Source: Bacteroidia bacterium
GTDB taxonomy: Bacteria > Bacteroidota > Bacteroidia > B-17B0 > Aurantibacillaceae
NCBI GenBank assembly: GCA_016787445.1
Contig: JAEUTQ010000013.1
Coordinates: forward strand, 1-52,951
Direction: 5' to 3'
DNA length: 52,951 bases
The translations under genes were made by a program, and so were the position numbers. Below, one piece after another: positions 18,201-26,913 of the stretch (the first letter of the stretch is position 1; each line of letters opens with the position of its first letter). The notes under the pieces are model-generated. The model was not told where the DNA came from and did not search any database. It saw nothing but the letters and a program-made list of their open reading frames with translations.

Positions 18201-21050
18201 ATGAAATCTACTCTATTATTCAAATCTGTAGCGGTAGCCGGCTTGTTGGCTATTTCATTAACAGGAACTTCTCAATCAAAACCTACTCCACCTAAATTCA
18301 TTGAAGAAGTAACAAAAAAGGGTGATGAAATTGTTATCCCTTACAAGAAATATACTTTAGCAAATGGCTTAACCATTTTAGTACACGAAGATCACTCAGA
18401 TCCCGTTGTTTATGTTGATGTAACTTATCACGTGGGTTCGGCACGTGAGCAGGAAGGACGTTCGGGTTTCGCGCATTTTTTTGAGCACATGATGTTTCAA
18501 GGTTCAAAAAACGTTGCCGATGAACAACATTTTAAAATTATTACAGAAGCCGGCGGTACTTTAAACGGAACAACAAATACAGATCGTACAAATTATTTTG
18601 AAACTGTACCAAGTAACCAATTAGAAAAAATGCTTTGGTTAGAGGCAGATCGAATGGGTTTCCTTTTGGATTCAGTAACTCAAAAGAAATTTGAAGTACA
18701 ACGCGCTACTGTAAAAAACGAGCGCGGTCAGAGATACGATAACGCACCATACGGTTTAGTAAGCGAAAAAATCGGTGAAGCACTTTATCCGCAAGGCCAC
18801 CCGTATAGTTGGACCACCATTGGATATATAGAAGATTTAAATCGTGTTGATGTAAATGATTTGAAACGTTTCTATATGCGCTGGTACGGTCCTAATAATG
18901 CAGTTTTGACTGTAGCTGGCGATGTTAATACAGAAGAGGTTGTAAAGCTGGCAGATAAATATTTCGGCAGTATACAACGTGGTCCTGAAGTAAAACCTCA
19001 AACCGTTGCACCTGTAAAATTAAATGAGAACCGATACATTCATTATGAGGATAATGTAAAATTCCCAATGATAAGGCTGGTGTATCCAACCGTAGCGGCC
19101 AGAAAACCTGATGATGCAGCCTTAGATGTATTAGCCTCTATTTTATCGGGATCGAAAAGCTCACCTCTTTACGAAACATTTATTAAGTCTAAAAAAGCTG
19201 TGTCTGCAAATTGTTTTCAATTTAGCCGCGAGTTAGCAGGACAATTTGAATTTATGATTCGTGCAAACGCTACAAACAACTTGGCAGATATTGAAAAGGA
19301 ATTAAAAACCACTTTAGATAATTGGGAAAAAACAGGAGCAACTGAAGAAGACATTGAAAAATTTAAAGCACGTTTTCAAAGTGATTTATATAATGGATTG
19401 TCAACTGTACAAGGTAAAGGTTCTCAGTTAGCTGCTTATTATACTTTCACAGGAGATGGCAATTATCTTAAAAAAGAAATTGAAAGTTATTTGAAAGTTA
19501 CCAAGGCAGATGTTATGCGGGTTTATAATACCTATATCAAAGGAAAAAATGCGGTGATTTTAAGTTGCGTTCCAAAGGGAAAAGGTGATTTAAAAGCACA
19601 TGATGACACCTGGAAAATGTACACCCGTAAAGTTGAAGAAGAAAGTGCAGAGTATAAAAACTTAAGTTACAAAGAACCTAAAGATAACTTCGACAGAAGC
19701 AAAATGCCTCAGGCAAAAGCCGCTTCTTTAGTACCGGTGCCTGATTATTGGACTGATAAATTATCAAACGGAATAAAAGTAATTGGAGTTAACAGCAACG
19801 ACATACCAAAAGTGAATATTTTAGTTAGTATTCCGTTTGGTCACCGTTTTGAACCAAAAGATAAATCCGGATTAGCTAATATCACAGCTTCCATGATGGA
19901 AGAAAGCACAACACTTCATTCATCCGAAGAAATTGAAAAAATGCTCGATAAATTAGGAAGCAGTGTTTCAGTAAGCGCAGGTAATGAAGAAATCAGCATC
20001 AATATCTCTTGTTTAAAAACTAATCTTGATGCTACATTAAAAATCGCTGAAGAAATTATGTTCATGCCTAAGTTTTCGGCAGAAGATTTTGAATTAGTGA
20101 AAAAAGAAAAGTTGGATGCGATTGCGCAAATGCAAACCAGTGCTGCTACTATTGCGGGTTTGATTTACAATAAACTTATTTATGGTAATGATCACATCAT
20201 GAGTGTGCCGGCTATCGGAACTTCAGAAACTGTGAGTAGTTTAACATTAGACGATGTGAAAAAATGCTATGAGAATTTTTCTTCTGAAGGAGCGTCCATT
20301 GCAATTAGTGGAGATGTAAAAAAAGAAGACGTTCTTGCGAAAATGTCATTTGTGACGAAATTGAAAGCAAATCCGATTGCGAAAACTGTTGAGCCGGCAA
20401 TACCGACTATAAGCAAAACAAAAATTTATTTTGTGGATAAGAAAAACGCTCCGCAGTCAGAAATCAGAATGGGATATATGTCATTACCATATGATGCTAC
20501 CGGAGAATATTATAAAAACAACATTATGAATTTTGCATTTGCAGGTGCATTTAACAGCCGCGTTAATTATTTATTGCGCGAAATTCGCGGATTTACTTAT
20601 GGTGTGCGTGGTGGTTTCTCCGGCAGTAAATATCCGGGACCATATACTATAAGCGGTGGATTCAGAGCAAACTCTACTGATAGTACTTTAATTGATATGA
20701 TTTCTGAATTAAAGAAGTATACCGCTAATGGTGTAACAGAAGATGAATTATCATTCACAAAAAATGCAATGGCTCAATCAGACGCTTTAAAATATGAATC
20801 AGCCTTCCAGAAATTAGGCTTTATTAAACGTATCTTAGATTTTAACTTAGATAAGAACTATGTTAAACAACAAGGTGATATTTTAAATAACATCACCAAA
20901 GCTGATATTGATGCCAGAGCTAAAAAATACCTTCCTTTAGATAATATGCTGATATTGGTTGTGGGTGATAAAGCCACTAATTTTGATAAAGTAAAAGCAT
21001 TAGGTTATGAGGTTGTTGAGCTTGACCTTAACGGGAATCCGGTAAAATAG
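18201..21050 (+). CDS. Secreted M16 family zinc metallopeptidase, two-domain
   Basis: A 949-aa insulinase/pitrilysin-family peptidase with a signal peptide (about 1-25, ending LTGTSQS), so probably periplasmic or surface-exposed. The first M16 half carries the inverted zinc motif HFFEH (H92, E95, H96) and the downstream Glu in VKNERGQ (about residue 174), so it should be catalytically active. The second half lacks HxxEH; GLANITASMMEES stands at that position. It has the REIRGFTYGVRGGF segment typical of the inactive partner domain that helps bind substrate. The length fits a fused two-half clamshell enzyme. The substrate is unknown; peptide clearance at the envelope is the usual role. It stands alone between terminators. 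Confidence 0.9.
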   Translation: MKSTLLFKSVAVAGLLAISLTGTSQSKPTPPKFIEEVTKKGDEIVIPYKKYTLANGLTILVHEDHSDPVVYVDVTYHVGSAREQEGRSGFAHFFEHMMFQGSKNVADEQHFKIITEAGGTLNGTTNTDRTNYFETVPSNQLEKMLWLEADRMGFLLDSVTQKKFEVQRATVKNERGQRYDNAPYGLVSEKIGEALYPQGHPYSWTTIGYIEDLNRVDVNDLKRFYMRWYGPNNAVLTVAGDVNTEEVVKLADKYFGSIQRGPEVKPQTVAPVKLNENRYIHYEDNVKFPMIRLVYPTVAARKPDDAALDVLASILSGSKSSPLYETFIKSKKAVSANCFQFSRELAGQFEFMIRANATNNLADIEKELKTTLDNWEKTGATEEDIEKFKARFQSDLYNGLSTVQGKGSQLAAYYTFTGDGNYLKKEIESYLKVTKADVMRVYNTYIKGKNAVILSCVPKGKGDLKAHDDTWKMYTRKVEEESAEYKNLSYKEPKDNFDRSKMPQAKAASLVPVPDYWTDKLSNGIKVIGVNSNDIPKVNILVSIPFGHRFEPKDKSGLANITASMMEESTTLHSSEEIEKMLDKLGSSVSVSAGNEEISINISCLKTNLDATLKIAEEIMFMPKFSAEDFELVKKEKLDAIAQMQTSAATIAGLIYNKLIYGNDHIMSVPAIGTSETVSSLTLDDVKKCYENFSSEGASIAISGDVKKEDVLAKMSFVTKLKANPIAKTVEPAIPTISKTKIYFVDKKNAPQSEIRMGYMSLPYDATGEYYKNNIMNFAFAGAFNSRVNYLLREIRGFTYGVRGGFSGSKYPGPYTISGGFRANSTDSTLIDMISELKKYTANGVTEDELSFTKNAMAQSDALKYESAFQKLGFIKRILDFNLDKNYVKQQGDILNNITKADIDARAKKYLPLDNMLILVVGDKATNFDKVKALGYEVVELDLNGNPVK

Positions 21051-21072
21051 CCCATTAATACTATTATTAAGT

Positions 21073-21105
21073 TAACCCTTGTCTGTTAGGCAAGGGTTAT
21101 TTTTT
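21073..21105 (+). terminator. Intrinsic terminator after the M16 peptidase gene
   Basis: TAACCCTTG at 21073-21081 pairs with CAAGGGTTA at 21091-21099, followed by a T run to 21105. Confidence 0.88.
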
Positions 21106-21275
21106 GTATCTTTCTGTAAATTACTCGATTTATTACAATTATTTGATTATCAGTAATTTGATTATTTGGCGATTGAAATTGGATCGATTCATGTCATTTT
21201 TATTGGTTCTGTTTTGAGTAATTTGGCTTTAGTGGGCTTAAATCCCAAGATTAGGCTAAAATATTGCCTCAAAAG

Positions 21276-21307
21276 TTTGTTCGGGAAAAAAATACTCCTT
21301 AAATTTG
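21276..21307 (+). promoter_or_regulatory. Bacteroidota-type promoter of the rplM operon
   Basis: TTTG at 21276-21279 and TAAATTTG at 21300-21307 are separated by exactly 20 bp. This matches the Bacteroidota primary sigma factor consensus (-33 TTTG, -7 TAnnTTTG). It predicts a transcript start near 21313-21316 and a leader of about 30 nt before the GTG start. Confidence 0.75.
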
Positions 21308-21346
21308 CAGCCCTTATTTTAGGAAACAAATAAATAATTTGAAACA

Positions 21347-21805
21347 GTGGACGCATTAAGTTATAAAACTAAGTTTGTTAATCTAGCCAAATCTGAGAAG
21401 GATTGGGTATTGGTTGACGCAGAGAACCAGGTAGCAGGTCGTTTGGCCTCTAAAGTGGCGTATTTATTACGTGGAAAGCATAAAACTAGCTTTACCCCAC
21501 ATACCGATAGCGGTACAAATGTGGTTATCATCAACGCCGATAAAATCCGTTTTACCGGTAAAAAATTAACTGATAAGGAATATATCCGTTATACAGGTTA
21601 TCCGGGTGGTCAGCGTTTTGCTACTCCTAAGTTTTTATTAGGCACAAAACCTACTGAGGTATTGCGTTTAGCAATCCACGGTATGTTACCTAAAAACCGT
21701 TTAGGTCGTCGTTTAAATACCAACGTATTTATTTACGCAGGTACTGAACACAACCAAGAGGCTCAACAGCCAAAGAAAATTGATTTAAGTACTATTAAAG
21801 CTTAA
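21347..21805 (+). CDS. rplM: 50S ribosomal protein L13
   Basis: A 152-aa large-subunit ribosomal protein. Diagnostic segments are WVLVDAENQVAGRLASKVA near residues 20-38, then the GKHKTSFTPHTDSG loop and MLPKNRLGRRL near residue 107. The start is GTG: the DALSYKT opening is typical of Bacteroidota L13 and the next in-frame Met lies far inside the protein. There is no Shine-Dalgarno; the leader before the start is A/T-rich, as is usual in this phylum. It is the first gene of the rplM-rpsI-rpsB unit, with rpsI 8 bp downstream. Confidence 0.97.
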   Translation: MDALSYKTKFVNLAKSEKDWVLVDAENQVAGRLASKVAYLLRGKHKTSFTPHTDSGTNVVIINADKIRFTGKKLTDKEYIRYTGYPGGQRFATPKFLLGTKPTEVLRLAIHGMLPKNRLGRRLNTNVFIYAGTEHNQEAQQPKKIDLSTIKA

Positions 21806-21813
21806 TAATAAGA

Positions 21814-22200
21814 ATGGAAGTAATTAACACATCAGGACGCAGAAAAACTTCAGTTGCTCGCGCTTACATTACAAAAGGTAAAGGCAATATCGAAGTAAAC
21901 GGTAAAGATTATAAAGTATATTTCTCTACTCCTACTTTGCAGTATTACGTAACTCAAGCCTTAAACATCGCAAAGGTGAATGGCGAGTACGATATTAAAG
22001 CAAACGTAAAGGGTGGTGGAATTACCGGTCAGGCTCAAGCTATCCGTTTAGCTATTGCTAAAGCTTTAGTTGAAATCAATGAAGAGTACAAAAAAGATTT
22101 AAGAGCGGAAGGTTTAATGACCCGCGACCCTCGTATGGTTGAACGTAAGAAATTCGGTCAGAAGAAAGCTCGTCGTCGCTTCCAATTCAGCAAACGTTAA
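21814..22200 (+). CDS. rpsI: 30S ribosomal protein S9
   Basis: A 128-aa small-subunit protein. It has the N-terminal GRRKTSVARA motif, the central GGGITGQAQAIRLAIAKAL helix region and the basic C-terminal tail ending RRFQFSKR. In the S9 family that tail reaches the P-site tRNA. It lies between rplM and rpsB in the order usual for Bacteroidota and has the normal family length. Confidence 0.98.
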   Translation: MEVINTSGRRKTSVARAYITKGKGNIEVNGKDYKVYFSTPTLQYYVTQALNIAKVNGEYDIKANVKGGGITGQAQAIRLAIAKALVEINEEYKKDLRAEGLMTRDPRMVERKKFGQKKARRRFQFSKR

Positions 22201-22221
22201 TATTTTAATAAGAGAAAAGAA

Positions 22222-23070
22222 ATGTCAAGAACATCATTTAACGAATTACTTGAAGCAGGTGCTCACTTTGGTCACCTTAAACGTAAGTGGAACCCTGCAA
22301 TGGCTCCGTACATTTATGCAGAAAAAAACGGTATCCATATTATCGATTTAAATAAAACCGTTGCTAAGATAGACGAAGCAGCTAACGCACTTAAGCAAAT
22401 TGCGCGCTCAGGTAAGAAAGTATTATTTGTTGCTACAAAAAAACAAGCTAAAGATATCGTTGCAGAGAGAATCAAACCTCTTAACATGCCATATGTAACT
22501 GAGCGTTGGCCAGGCGGTATGTTAACCAACTTCGCAACAATCCGTAAGTCAATTCGCCGTATGGCTCAAATTGATAAGATGACTACTGACGGAACTTTCA
22601 GTAGTATTTCTAAAAAAGAACGTTTACAAATTTCTCGTGAGCGCGCTAAATTAGAAATCCAGTTTGGTTCAATCGCAGATTTATCTCGTTTACCTGCTGC
22701 ATTGTTTATTGTTGATATTACTAAAGAACATATCGCAGTTAAAGAAGCAAAACGTTTAAATATCCCAACTTTTGCTATCGTTGATACTAATTCAAATCCG
22801 AATGAAGTAGACTACGCTATTCCTGCTAACGATGATGCTTCAACTTCTATTGCATACATTATTGACTTAATGGGCGCTGCAATTAAGGAAGGTTTAGCTG
22901 AACGTAAAATGGATAAAGAAGCTCAAGCTGCAGAAGAAAAAGATTCTAAAGAAGAATCAAAACATGAAGCAGAAGAATTGGCAGCCGGTCTTAAGTTCAA
23001 AAACACTGAAGAAGAAGAAGGCGATAAAGGCGGAAAACGTCCTCGTAAAAGAGTGACCGCAAAAAAATAA
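22222..23070 (+). CDS. rpsB: 30S ribosomal protein S2
   Basis: A 282-aa small-subunit protein. It opens with LLEAGAHFGH and KWNPAMAPYIY, and continues with ERWPGGMLTNF and PTFAIVDTNSNPNEVDYAIPANDDA, all S2 signatures. It is about 40 residues longer than the E. coli protein because of a C-terminal extension (from about residue 230) of alternating acidic and basic stretches ending RKRVTAKK. It is followed by a strong terminator. Confidence 0.98.
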   Translation: MSRTSFNELLEAGAHFGHLKRKWNPAMAPYIYAEKNGIHIIDLNKTVAKIDEAANALKQIARSGKKVLFVATKKQAKDIVAERIKPLNMPYVTERWPGGMLTNFATIRKSIRRMAQIDKMTTDGTFSSISKKERLQISRERAKLEIQFGSIADLSRLPAALFIVDITKEHIAVKEAKRLNIPTFAIVDTNSNPNEVDYAIPANDDASTSIAYIIDLMGAAIKEGLAERKMDKEAQAAEEKDSKEESKHEAEELAAGLKFKNTEEEEGDKGGKRPRKRVTAKK

Positions 23071-23088
23071 TTTAATTTTAAATTAATT

Positions 23089-23125
23089 AAACGGTCATTC
23101 TGGCAACAGACTGACCGTTTTTTTT
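23089..23125 (+). terminator. Intrinsic terminator after rpsB
   Basis: AAACGGTCA at 23089-23097 pairs with TGACCGTTT at 23112-23120 across a 14-base loop, followed by eight or more T residues. Confidence 0.85.
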
Positions 23126-23134
23126 GAATAAATC

Positions 23135-23150
23135 AGAGTGAATTCACTCT
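23135..23150. promoter_or_regulatory. Perfect 16-bp palindrome upstream of tsf
   Basis: AGAGTGAATTCACTCT is its own reverse complement. It lies between the rpsB terminator and the tsf start, 51 bp before the ATG. It could be a dimeric-regulator operator. As RNA it has no unpaired loop, so a hairpin is less likely. No regulator can be named. Confidence 0.5.
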
Positions 23151-23201
23151 AAACAATAAACTGAATCAAGAAATATTAAATAACAAATAAAGAATAAAAT
23201 T

Positions 23202-24026
23202 ATGGCTATCACAGCAGCAGATGTAAACAAATTACGCCAACAAACCGGTGCCGGTATGATGGATTGCAAAAAAGCATTAGAAGAAAGCAATGGCGATTTC
23301 GAACAAGCAGTTGATTTCTTAAGAAAAAAAGGCGCGAAAGTGGCCGCTAACCGTCAGGATCGTGACGCAAAAGAAGGTGTTGTTCTTGCAAAAGTAAACG
23401 GAACAGGTAAACAAGGTGTTTTAGTAAGCGTAAACTGTGAGACAGATTTCGTTGCTAAGAATGCTGACTTTATCGCTTTCGCAGAAACAGTTACTCAAAT
23501 CGCATTAGATAAAGCTCCTGCTAACGCGGATGCTTTAAAGGCTTTACCATTCGACAACAACATTACCATTGGCGATAAGTTTATGGAGCAAGTTGGTAAA
23601 ATCGGTGAGAAAATCGATATCGGATATTACAGCACTATTACTGCAGAAAAAGTAGTTGCTTACAATCACCCGGGTAACCGCTTAGCAGTTGTTGTTGGTT
23701 TCAACCAAAACATTGATGATGAAGCAGCGAAAAACGTAGCGATGCAAACAGCAGCTATGGCTCCTGTAGCTGTTGATAAAAATGATGTTGATACTGCAAC
23801 TTTAGAGCGCGAATTAGAAATTGCTCGTGAAACAACTCGTCAAGAAGGTAAGCCTGAAGACATGGTTGAGAAAATTGCTCAAGGTAAATTAAACAAGTTC
23901 TACAAAGAATCTACTTTATTGAACCAAGAATACATTAAGGATAACAAAATGACGATTCGTCAATACTTGCAAAGCTTAAACAAAGATTTAACCGTTACAA
24001 GCTTCAAGCGTTTCTCATTATCTTAA
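23202..24026 (+). CDS. tsf: Translation elongation factor Ts
   Basis: A 274-aa guanine nucleotide exchange factor for EF-Tu. The N-terminal UBA-like region has the diagnostic VNKLRQQTGAGMMDCKKALEE, and the EF-Tu contact segment VSVNCETDFVAKN follows near residue 80. The length and domain order match the standard bacterial protein. It follows rpsB but is separated from it by a terminator and a palindrome, so it probably has its own promoter. Confidence 0.98.
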   Translation: MAITAADVNKLRQQTGAGMMDCKKALEESNGDFEQAVDFLRKKGAKVAANRQDRDAKEGVVLAKVNGTGKQGVLVSVNCETDFVAKNADFIAFAETVTQIALDKAPANADALKALPFDNNITIGDKFMEQVGKIGEKIDIGYYSTITAEKVVAYNHPGNRLAVVVGFNQNIDDEAAKNVAMQTAAMAPVAVDKNDVDTATLERELEIARETTRQEGKPEDMVEKIAQGKLNKFYKESTLLNQEYIKDNKMTIRQYLQSLNKDLTVTSFKRFSLS

Positions 24027-24033
24027 TAAATTT

Positions 24034-24063
24034 AAATCCCGACATTGAGTCGGGATTTTTTTT
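24034..24063 (+). terminator. Intrinsic terminator after tsf
   Basis: AATCCCGAC at 24035-24043 pairs with GTCGGGATT at 24049-24057, followed by T residues to 24063. It ends only 11 bp before the pyrH start codon, so pyrH depends on readthrough or on a promoter inside tsf. Confidence 0.88.
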
Positions 24064-24074
24064 AACCCATATTT

Positions 24075-24782
24075 ATGAAATATAAAAGAGTACTTTTAAA
24101 ACTAAGCGGTGAAGCCTTAATGGGAAATAAAGGCTTCGGAATTGATCAGGAAAGATTATTGACCTACGCTAAGGAAATTAAAACAGCACACGCTAACGGT
24201 TGTCAGATTGCTATTGTAATTGGCGGCGGAAATATTTTCAGAGGCATACAGGCTGAAAAAGGCGGTATGGACCGCGTGCATGGAGATTACATGGGCATGC
24301 TTGCTACCGTTATTAATTCAATGGCTATTCAATCAGCATTGGAAGGATTGGGCGTTGAAACCCGCTTACAAAGTGCCATTAAAATGGAACAGATATGCGA
24401 ACCATTCATTAGAAGAAAAGCAGTTCGTCATTTAGAAAAAAATCGTGTTGTGATTTTTGGAGCCGGAACAGGCAATCCGTATTTTACGACTGATACTGCA
24501 GCAACTTTACGTGCGATTGAAATTGAAGCAAATGTTATTTTAAAAGGCACACGTGTTGATGGTATTTACACTGCGGATCCTGAAAAAGATAAAAACGCCG
24601 TGAAATACGATACTATAAAATTCGAAGAAGTTTACGATAAAGGTTTAGAGGTAATGGACATGACCGCATTTACCCTTTGCAAAGAAAACGGATTACCAAT
24701 TATTGTGTTCGACATGAACAAACCCGGTAATCTACAGAAATTATTAAGTGGAGATAAAGTTGGAACTTTAGTTGAAGTTTAA
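24075..24782 (+). CDS. pyrH: Uridylate kinase (UMP kinase)
   Basis: A 235-aa cytoplasmic enzyme of the amino acid kinase fold that phosphorylates UMP to UDP in pyrimidine synthesis. It has the N-terminal KLSGEALMG phosphate loop, [11 protein letters not shown] near residue 50 and [13 protein letters not shown] near residue 135, all characteristic of bacterial PyrH. It is the last gene of the translation block. Its 3' end overlaps the 3' end of the convergent epimerase gene by 15 bp. Confidence 0.97.
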   Translation: MKYKRVLLKLSGEALMGNKGFGIDQERLLTYAKEIKTAHANGCQIAIVIGGGNIFRGIQAEKGGMDRVHGDYMGMLATVINSMAIQSALEGLGVETRLQSAIKMEQICEPFIRRKAVRHLEKNRVVIFGAGTGNPYFTTDTAATLRAIEIEANVILKGTRVDGIYTADPEKDKNAVKYDTIKFEEVYDKGLEVMDMTAFTLCKENGLPIIVFDMNKPGNLQKLLSGDKVGTLVEV

Positions 24783-25805
24783 TACTTCAACAGGCTTAGC
24801 TCCTATTCCAACATCATTAGAGAGAAGAACCTCTCCGGAATTATAAGTAACCCCTGCGAAGGGGTTATTTTTTATAAGTAAAGGACCATCTAAATCAATC
24901 CAATTTACTTCAGAGGAAATTTGTGCAGCAGCAGAAATGGCGCAGGAACTTTCGGTCATACAACCGAGATTTATTTTTAACCCTTCTTTCTTAGCGGCTT
25001 TAATTATTTTAACTGCTTCAAACAAACCTGTACACTTCATCAGTTTAATATTAATTCCGCTGAAGCAATTTTTAACTGTATCTAAATCCGATAAACGTTT
25101 AAAACTTTCGTCGGCGATAATTGGCAAAGTAGAATGACTCGTTAACCAAGCCATATCCGTTAAGTTCTCCTTTGGCATTGGTTGTTCAACGAATAGAACA
25201 TTTTTATCTTCCAGCCATTTTATCATTTCAAGCGCTTTATTCTTTTCCGTCCAACCCTGATTCACATCAACCACCATTGGCTTATCTGAAAATTGTCGGA
25301 TAGTAGAAATAATCCTTTTATCATCCTCATGGCCCAATTTTATTTTTAAAATATTGAAACCTGAGAACTCATCCAATTTTTGTGAAATCAAATTTAAATC
25401 ACCAATACTAATAGTTACTGAAGTTGATTTAGGTCCGGGCTTTTTAAAACCAAAATAGTCATAAACAGTTTGATTCCTTGATTTAGCTAATAAATCGCAT
25501 AAAGCGATATCAATTCCGGCTTTAGCAGCATTATTATTCGGTACTAATTCGTCAATCACAGCTAATAACTCATTCGGATTACAATCTAAATTGTAACTAC
25601 TTAATATCGGAATTGCCTTTTTATAAAAATCAATTACGCTTTCGTGTGATTCACCCAGGTAAGGTGGTAATGAAGCCTCTCCATATCCAACAACACCTTC
25701 GCATTCTAATTTTACGAATACAACATCCGTTTTCGTGCGGGTTCCGTATGACAATCCGAATGGGTGAATAAATTGCAAAGAGTATGGTAAATAACTTAAT
25801 TGCAT
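24768..25805 (-). CDS. Dipeptide epimerase (L-Ala-D/L-Glu epimerase-like, enolase superfamily)
   Basis: A 345-aa enolase-superfamily protein of the muconate-lactonising subgroup. The KxK catalytic pair is K154/K156 in ILKIKLG. Likely metal ligands are D180 (VVDVNQGW), E207 (FVEQPMP) and D232 (IIADESF), and the second catalytic Lys is K254 in INIKLMK. This set and the DLDGPLLI ending fit dipeptide epimerases acting on L-Ala-D-Glu in murein peptide recycling. It is the last gene of the long minus-strand operon; its start shares one base with the stop of the preceding aminotransferase gene. Its role has no evident link to polysaccharide synthesis. The exact dipeptide substrate cannot be read from the sequence. 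Confidence 0.85.
   Translation of the reverse strand: MQLSYLPYSLQFIHPFGLSYGTRTKTDVVFVKLECEGVVGYGEASLPPYLGESHESVIDFYKKAIPILSSYNLDCNPNELLAVIDELVPNNNAAKAGIDIALCDLLAKSRNQTVYDYFGFKKPGPKSTSVTISIGDLNLISQKLDEFSGFNILKIKLGHEDDKRIISTIRQFSDKPMVVDVNQGWTEKNKALEMIKWLEDKNVLFVEQPMPKENLTDMAWLTSHSTLPIIADESFKRLSDLDTVKNCFSGINIKLMKCTGLFEAVKIIKAAKKEGLKINLGCMTESSCAISAAAQISSEVNWIDLDGPLLIKNNPFAGVTYNSGEVLLSNDVGIGAKPVEVLNFN
24848..24873 (+). terminator. Plus-strand terminator for pyrH lying inside the convergent epimerase gene
   Basis: TAACCCC at 24848-24854 pairs with GGGGTTA at 24861-24867 around TGCGAA, followed by six T residues. It lies 66 bp past the pyrH stop and within the coding sequence of the opposite-strand epimerase. 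Confidence 0.75.
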
Positions 25806-26911
25806 TAAATATAAAAAGCAAGAATACAGTTGATTATTGCGTCAATTTCTATGTTAGATAAATCGGGATATAATGGCAATCTTATCAAGGTGTCTGAATA
25901 ACGCTCGGCATTCGGTGCTATTGTTGTTGATTTTGCGAATGCGCTATTATGTAAAGCCTGATAATGAAAAGTAAGCGGCACGCCCTTCTGCTTTGCATAA
26001 TTAATTAGTTCAGTTCTTTGTTCCAATGATTCACAAACCAAATAAAATATACTTGCGTTAGCGTGTTCAACCTTTGGAGTGATACGAACTTTTCCTTGAG
26101 TTTGTAGTGGCAATAACGCTTCAAAATAACGGTTCCAAATATCCTTGCGTGTTTGTTGAATAAAATCGTACTGTTCCAACTGTGCCCAAAGATATGCGGC
26201 CAAAATATCTGACGGTAAATAAGAAGAACCAATATCCGTCCAGCCGTATTTATCAATTTCCCCTCTGAAAAAAGCACTTCTGTTAGTCCCTTTTTCGCGT
26301 ATGATCTCTGCACGCTTTAAAAATCTTTCATCATTAATCACAATCATTCCACCTTCTCCACATGAAATATTTTTTGTTTCATGAAATGAGAAAGCAGATA
26401 GGTGACCGAAACTTCCAAGTAGTTTTCCATCAACATAACTACCCAAGGCTAATGCTGCATCCTCAATTAAAAACAGATGATTTGAATCTGCGATTTTTTT
26501 AATTTCAGGCATATTGCAAGGTAAGCCTGCATAATGCATAACCAGTATCGCCTTTGTTTTTGGAGTTATCAGTTTTTCAATCTGTTTTGCATCAATATTT
26601 GGAGTATCATTTTCAGAATCAGCAAAAACAATTTTAGCGCCTCTTAATAAAAATGCGTTCGCTGTAGAAACGAACGTAAAAGACGGCACAATTACTTCAT
26701 CCCCTTCCTTTATATCAATTAGCAATGCCGCAATCTCTAACGCATCAGTGCACGAAGTAGTCAAAAATACTTTTTTGAATCCGAATTTTTTTTCAAACCA
26801 ATTCTGGCATTTTTTTGTAAACTCCCCATCACCTGAAGTATGTCGGCTATGTACCGCTTGTTGCATGTATTCTACCTCTTTACCGGTTAAATATGGCAAG
26901 TTAAACTTCAT
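25805..26911 (-). CDS. dTDP-4-amino-4,6-dideoxygalactose transaminase-like (RffA/WecE type)
   Basis: A 368-aa PLP-dependent sugar aminotransferase of the DegT/DnrJ/EryC1 family. The PLP lysine is K180 in FHETKNISCGEGG. The stretches REKGTNRSAFFRG and IGSSYLPSDILAAYLWAQLEQ are close to the RffA/WecE subgroup, which makes dTDP-Fuc4N from dTDP-4-keto-6-deoxyglucose. No dTDP-glucose synthase or dehydratase gene lies in the window, so the keto sugar would come from elsewhere. It is coupled to the following epimerase gene by a one-base overlap and lies 2 bp after the unclassified 438-aa gene. The alternative is another 4-keto sugar substrate. Confidence 0.85.
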   Translation of the reverse strand: MKFNLPYLTGKEVEYMQQAVHSRHTSGDGEFTKKCQNWFEKKFGFKKVFLTTSCTDALEIAALLIDIKEGDEVIVPSFTFVSTANAFLLRGAKIVFADSENDTPNIDAKQIEKLITPKTKAILVMHYAGLPCNMPEIKKIADSNHLFLIEDAALALGSYVDGKLLGSFGHLSAFSFHETKNISCGEGGMIVINDERFLKRAEIIREKGTNRSAFFRGEIDKYGWTDIGSSYLPSDILAAYLWAQLEQYDFIQQTRKDIWNRYFEALLPLQTQGKVRITPKVEHANASIFYLVCESLEQRTELINYAKQKGVPLTFHYQALHNSAFAKSTTIAPNAERYSDTLIRLPLYPDLSNIEIDAIINCILAFYI

Positions 26912-26913
26912 AA

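Larger units (their letters stand above)
21051..21346. other. Intergenic region upstream of rplM
   Basis: It contains the terminator of the M16 gene, an AT-rich stretch with a short direct repeat ATTTGATTAT (21141-21150 and 21156-21165), and the rplM promoter. No coding potential is visible. Confidence 0.6.

Noticed and set aside
24768..25805. Epimerase as a sugar epimerase of the polysaccharide pathway
   Set aside because: The KxK, Asp-Glu-Asp and Lys arrangement is that of enolase-superfamily dipeptide epimerases, which do not act on nucleotide sugars.
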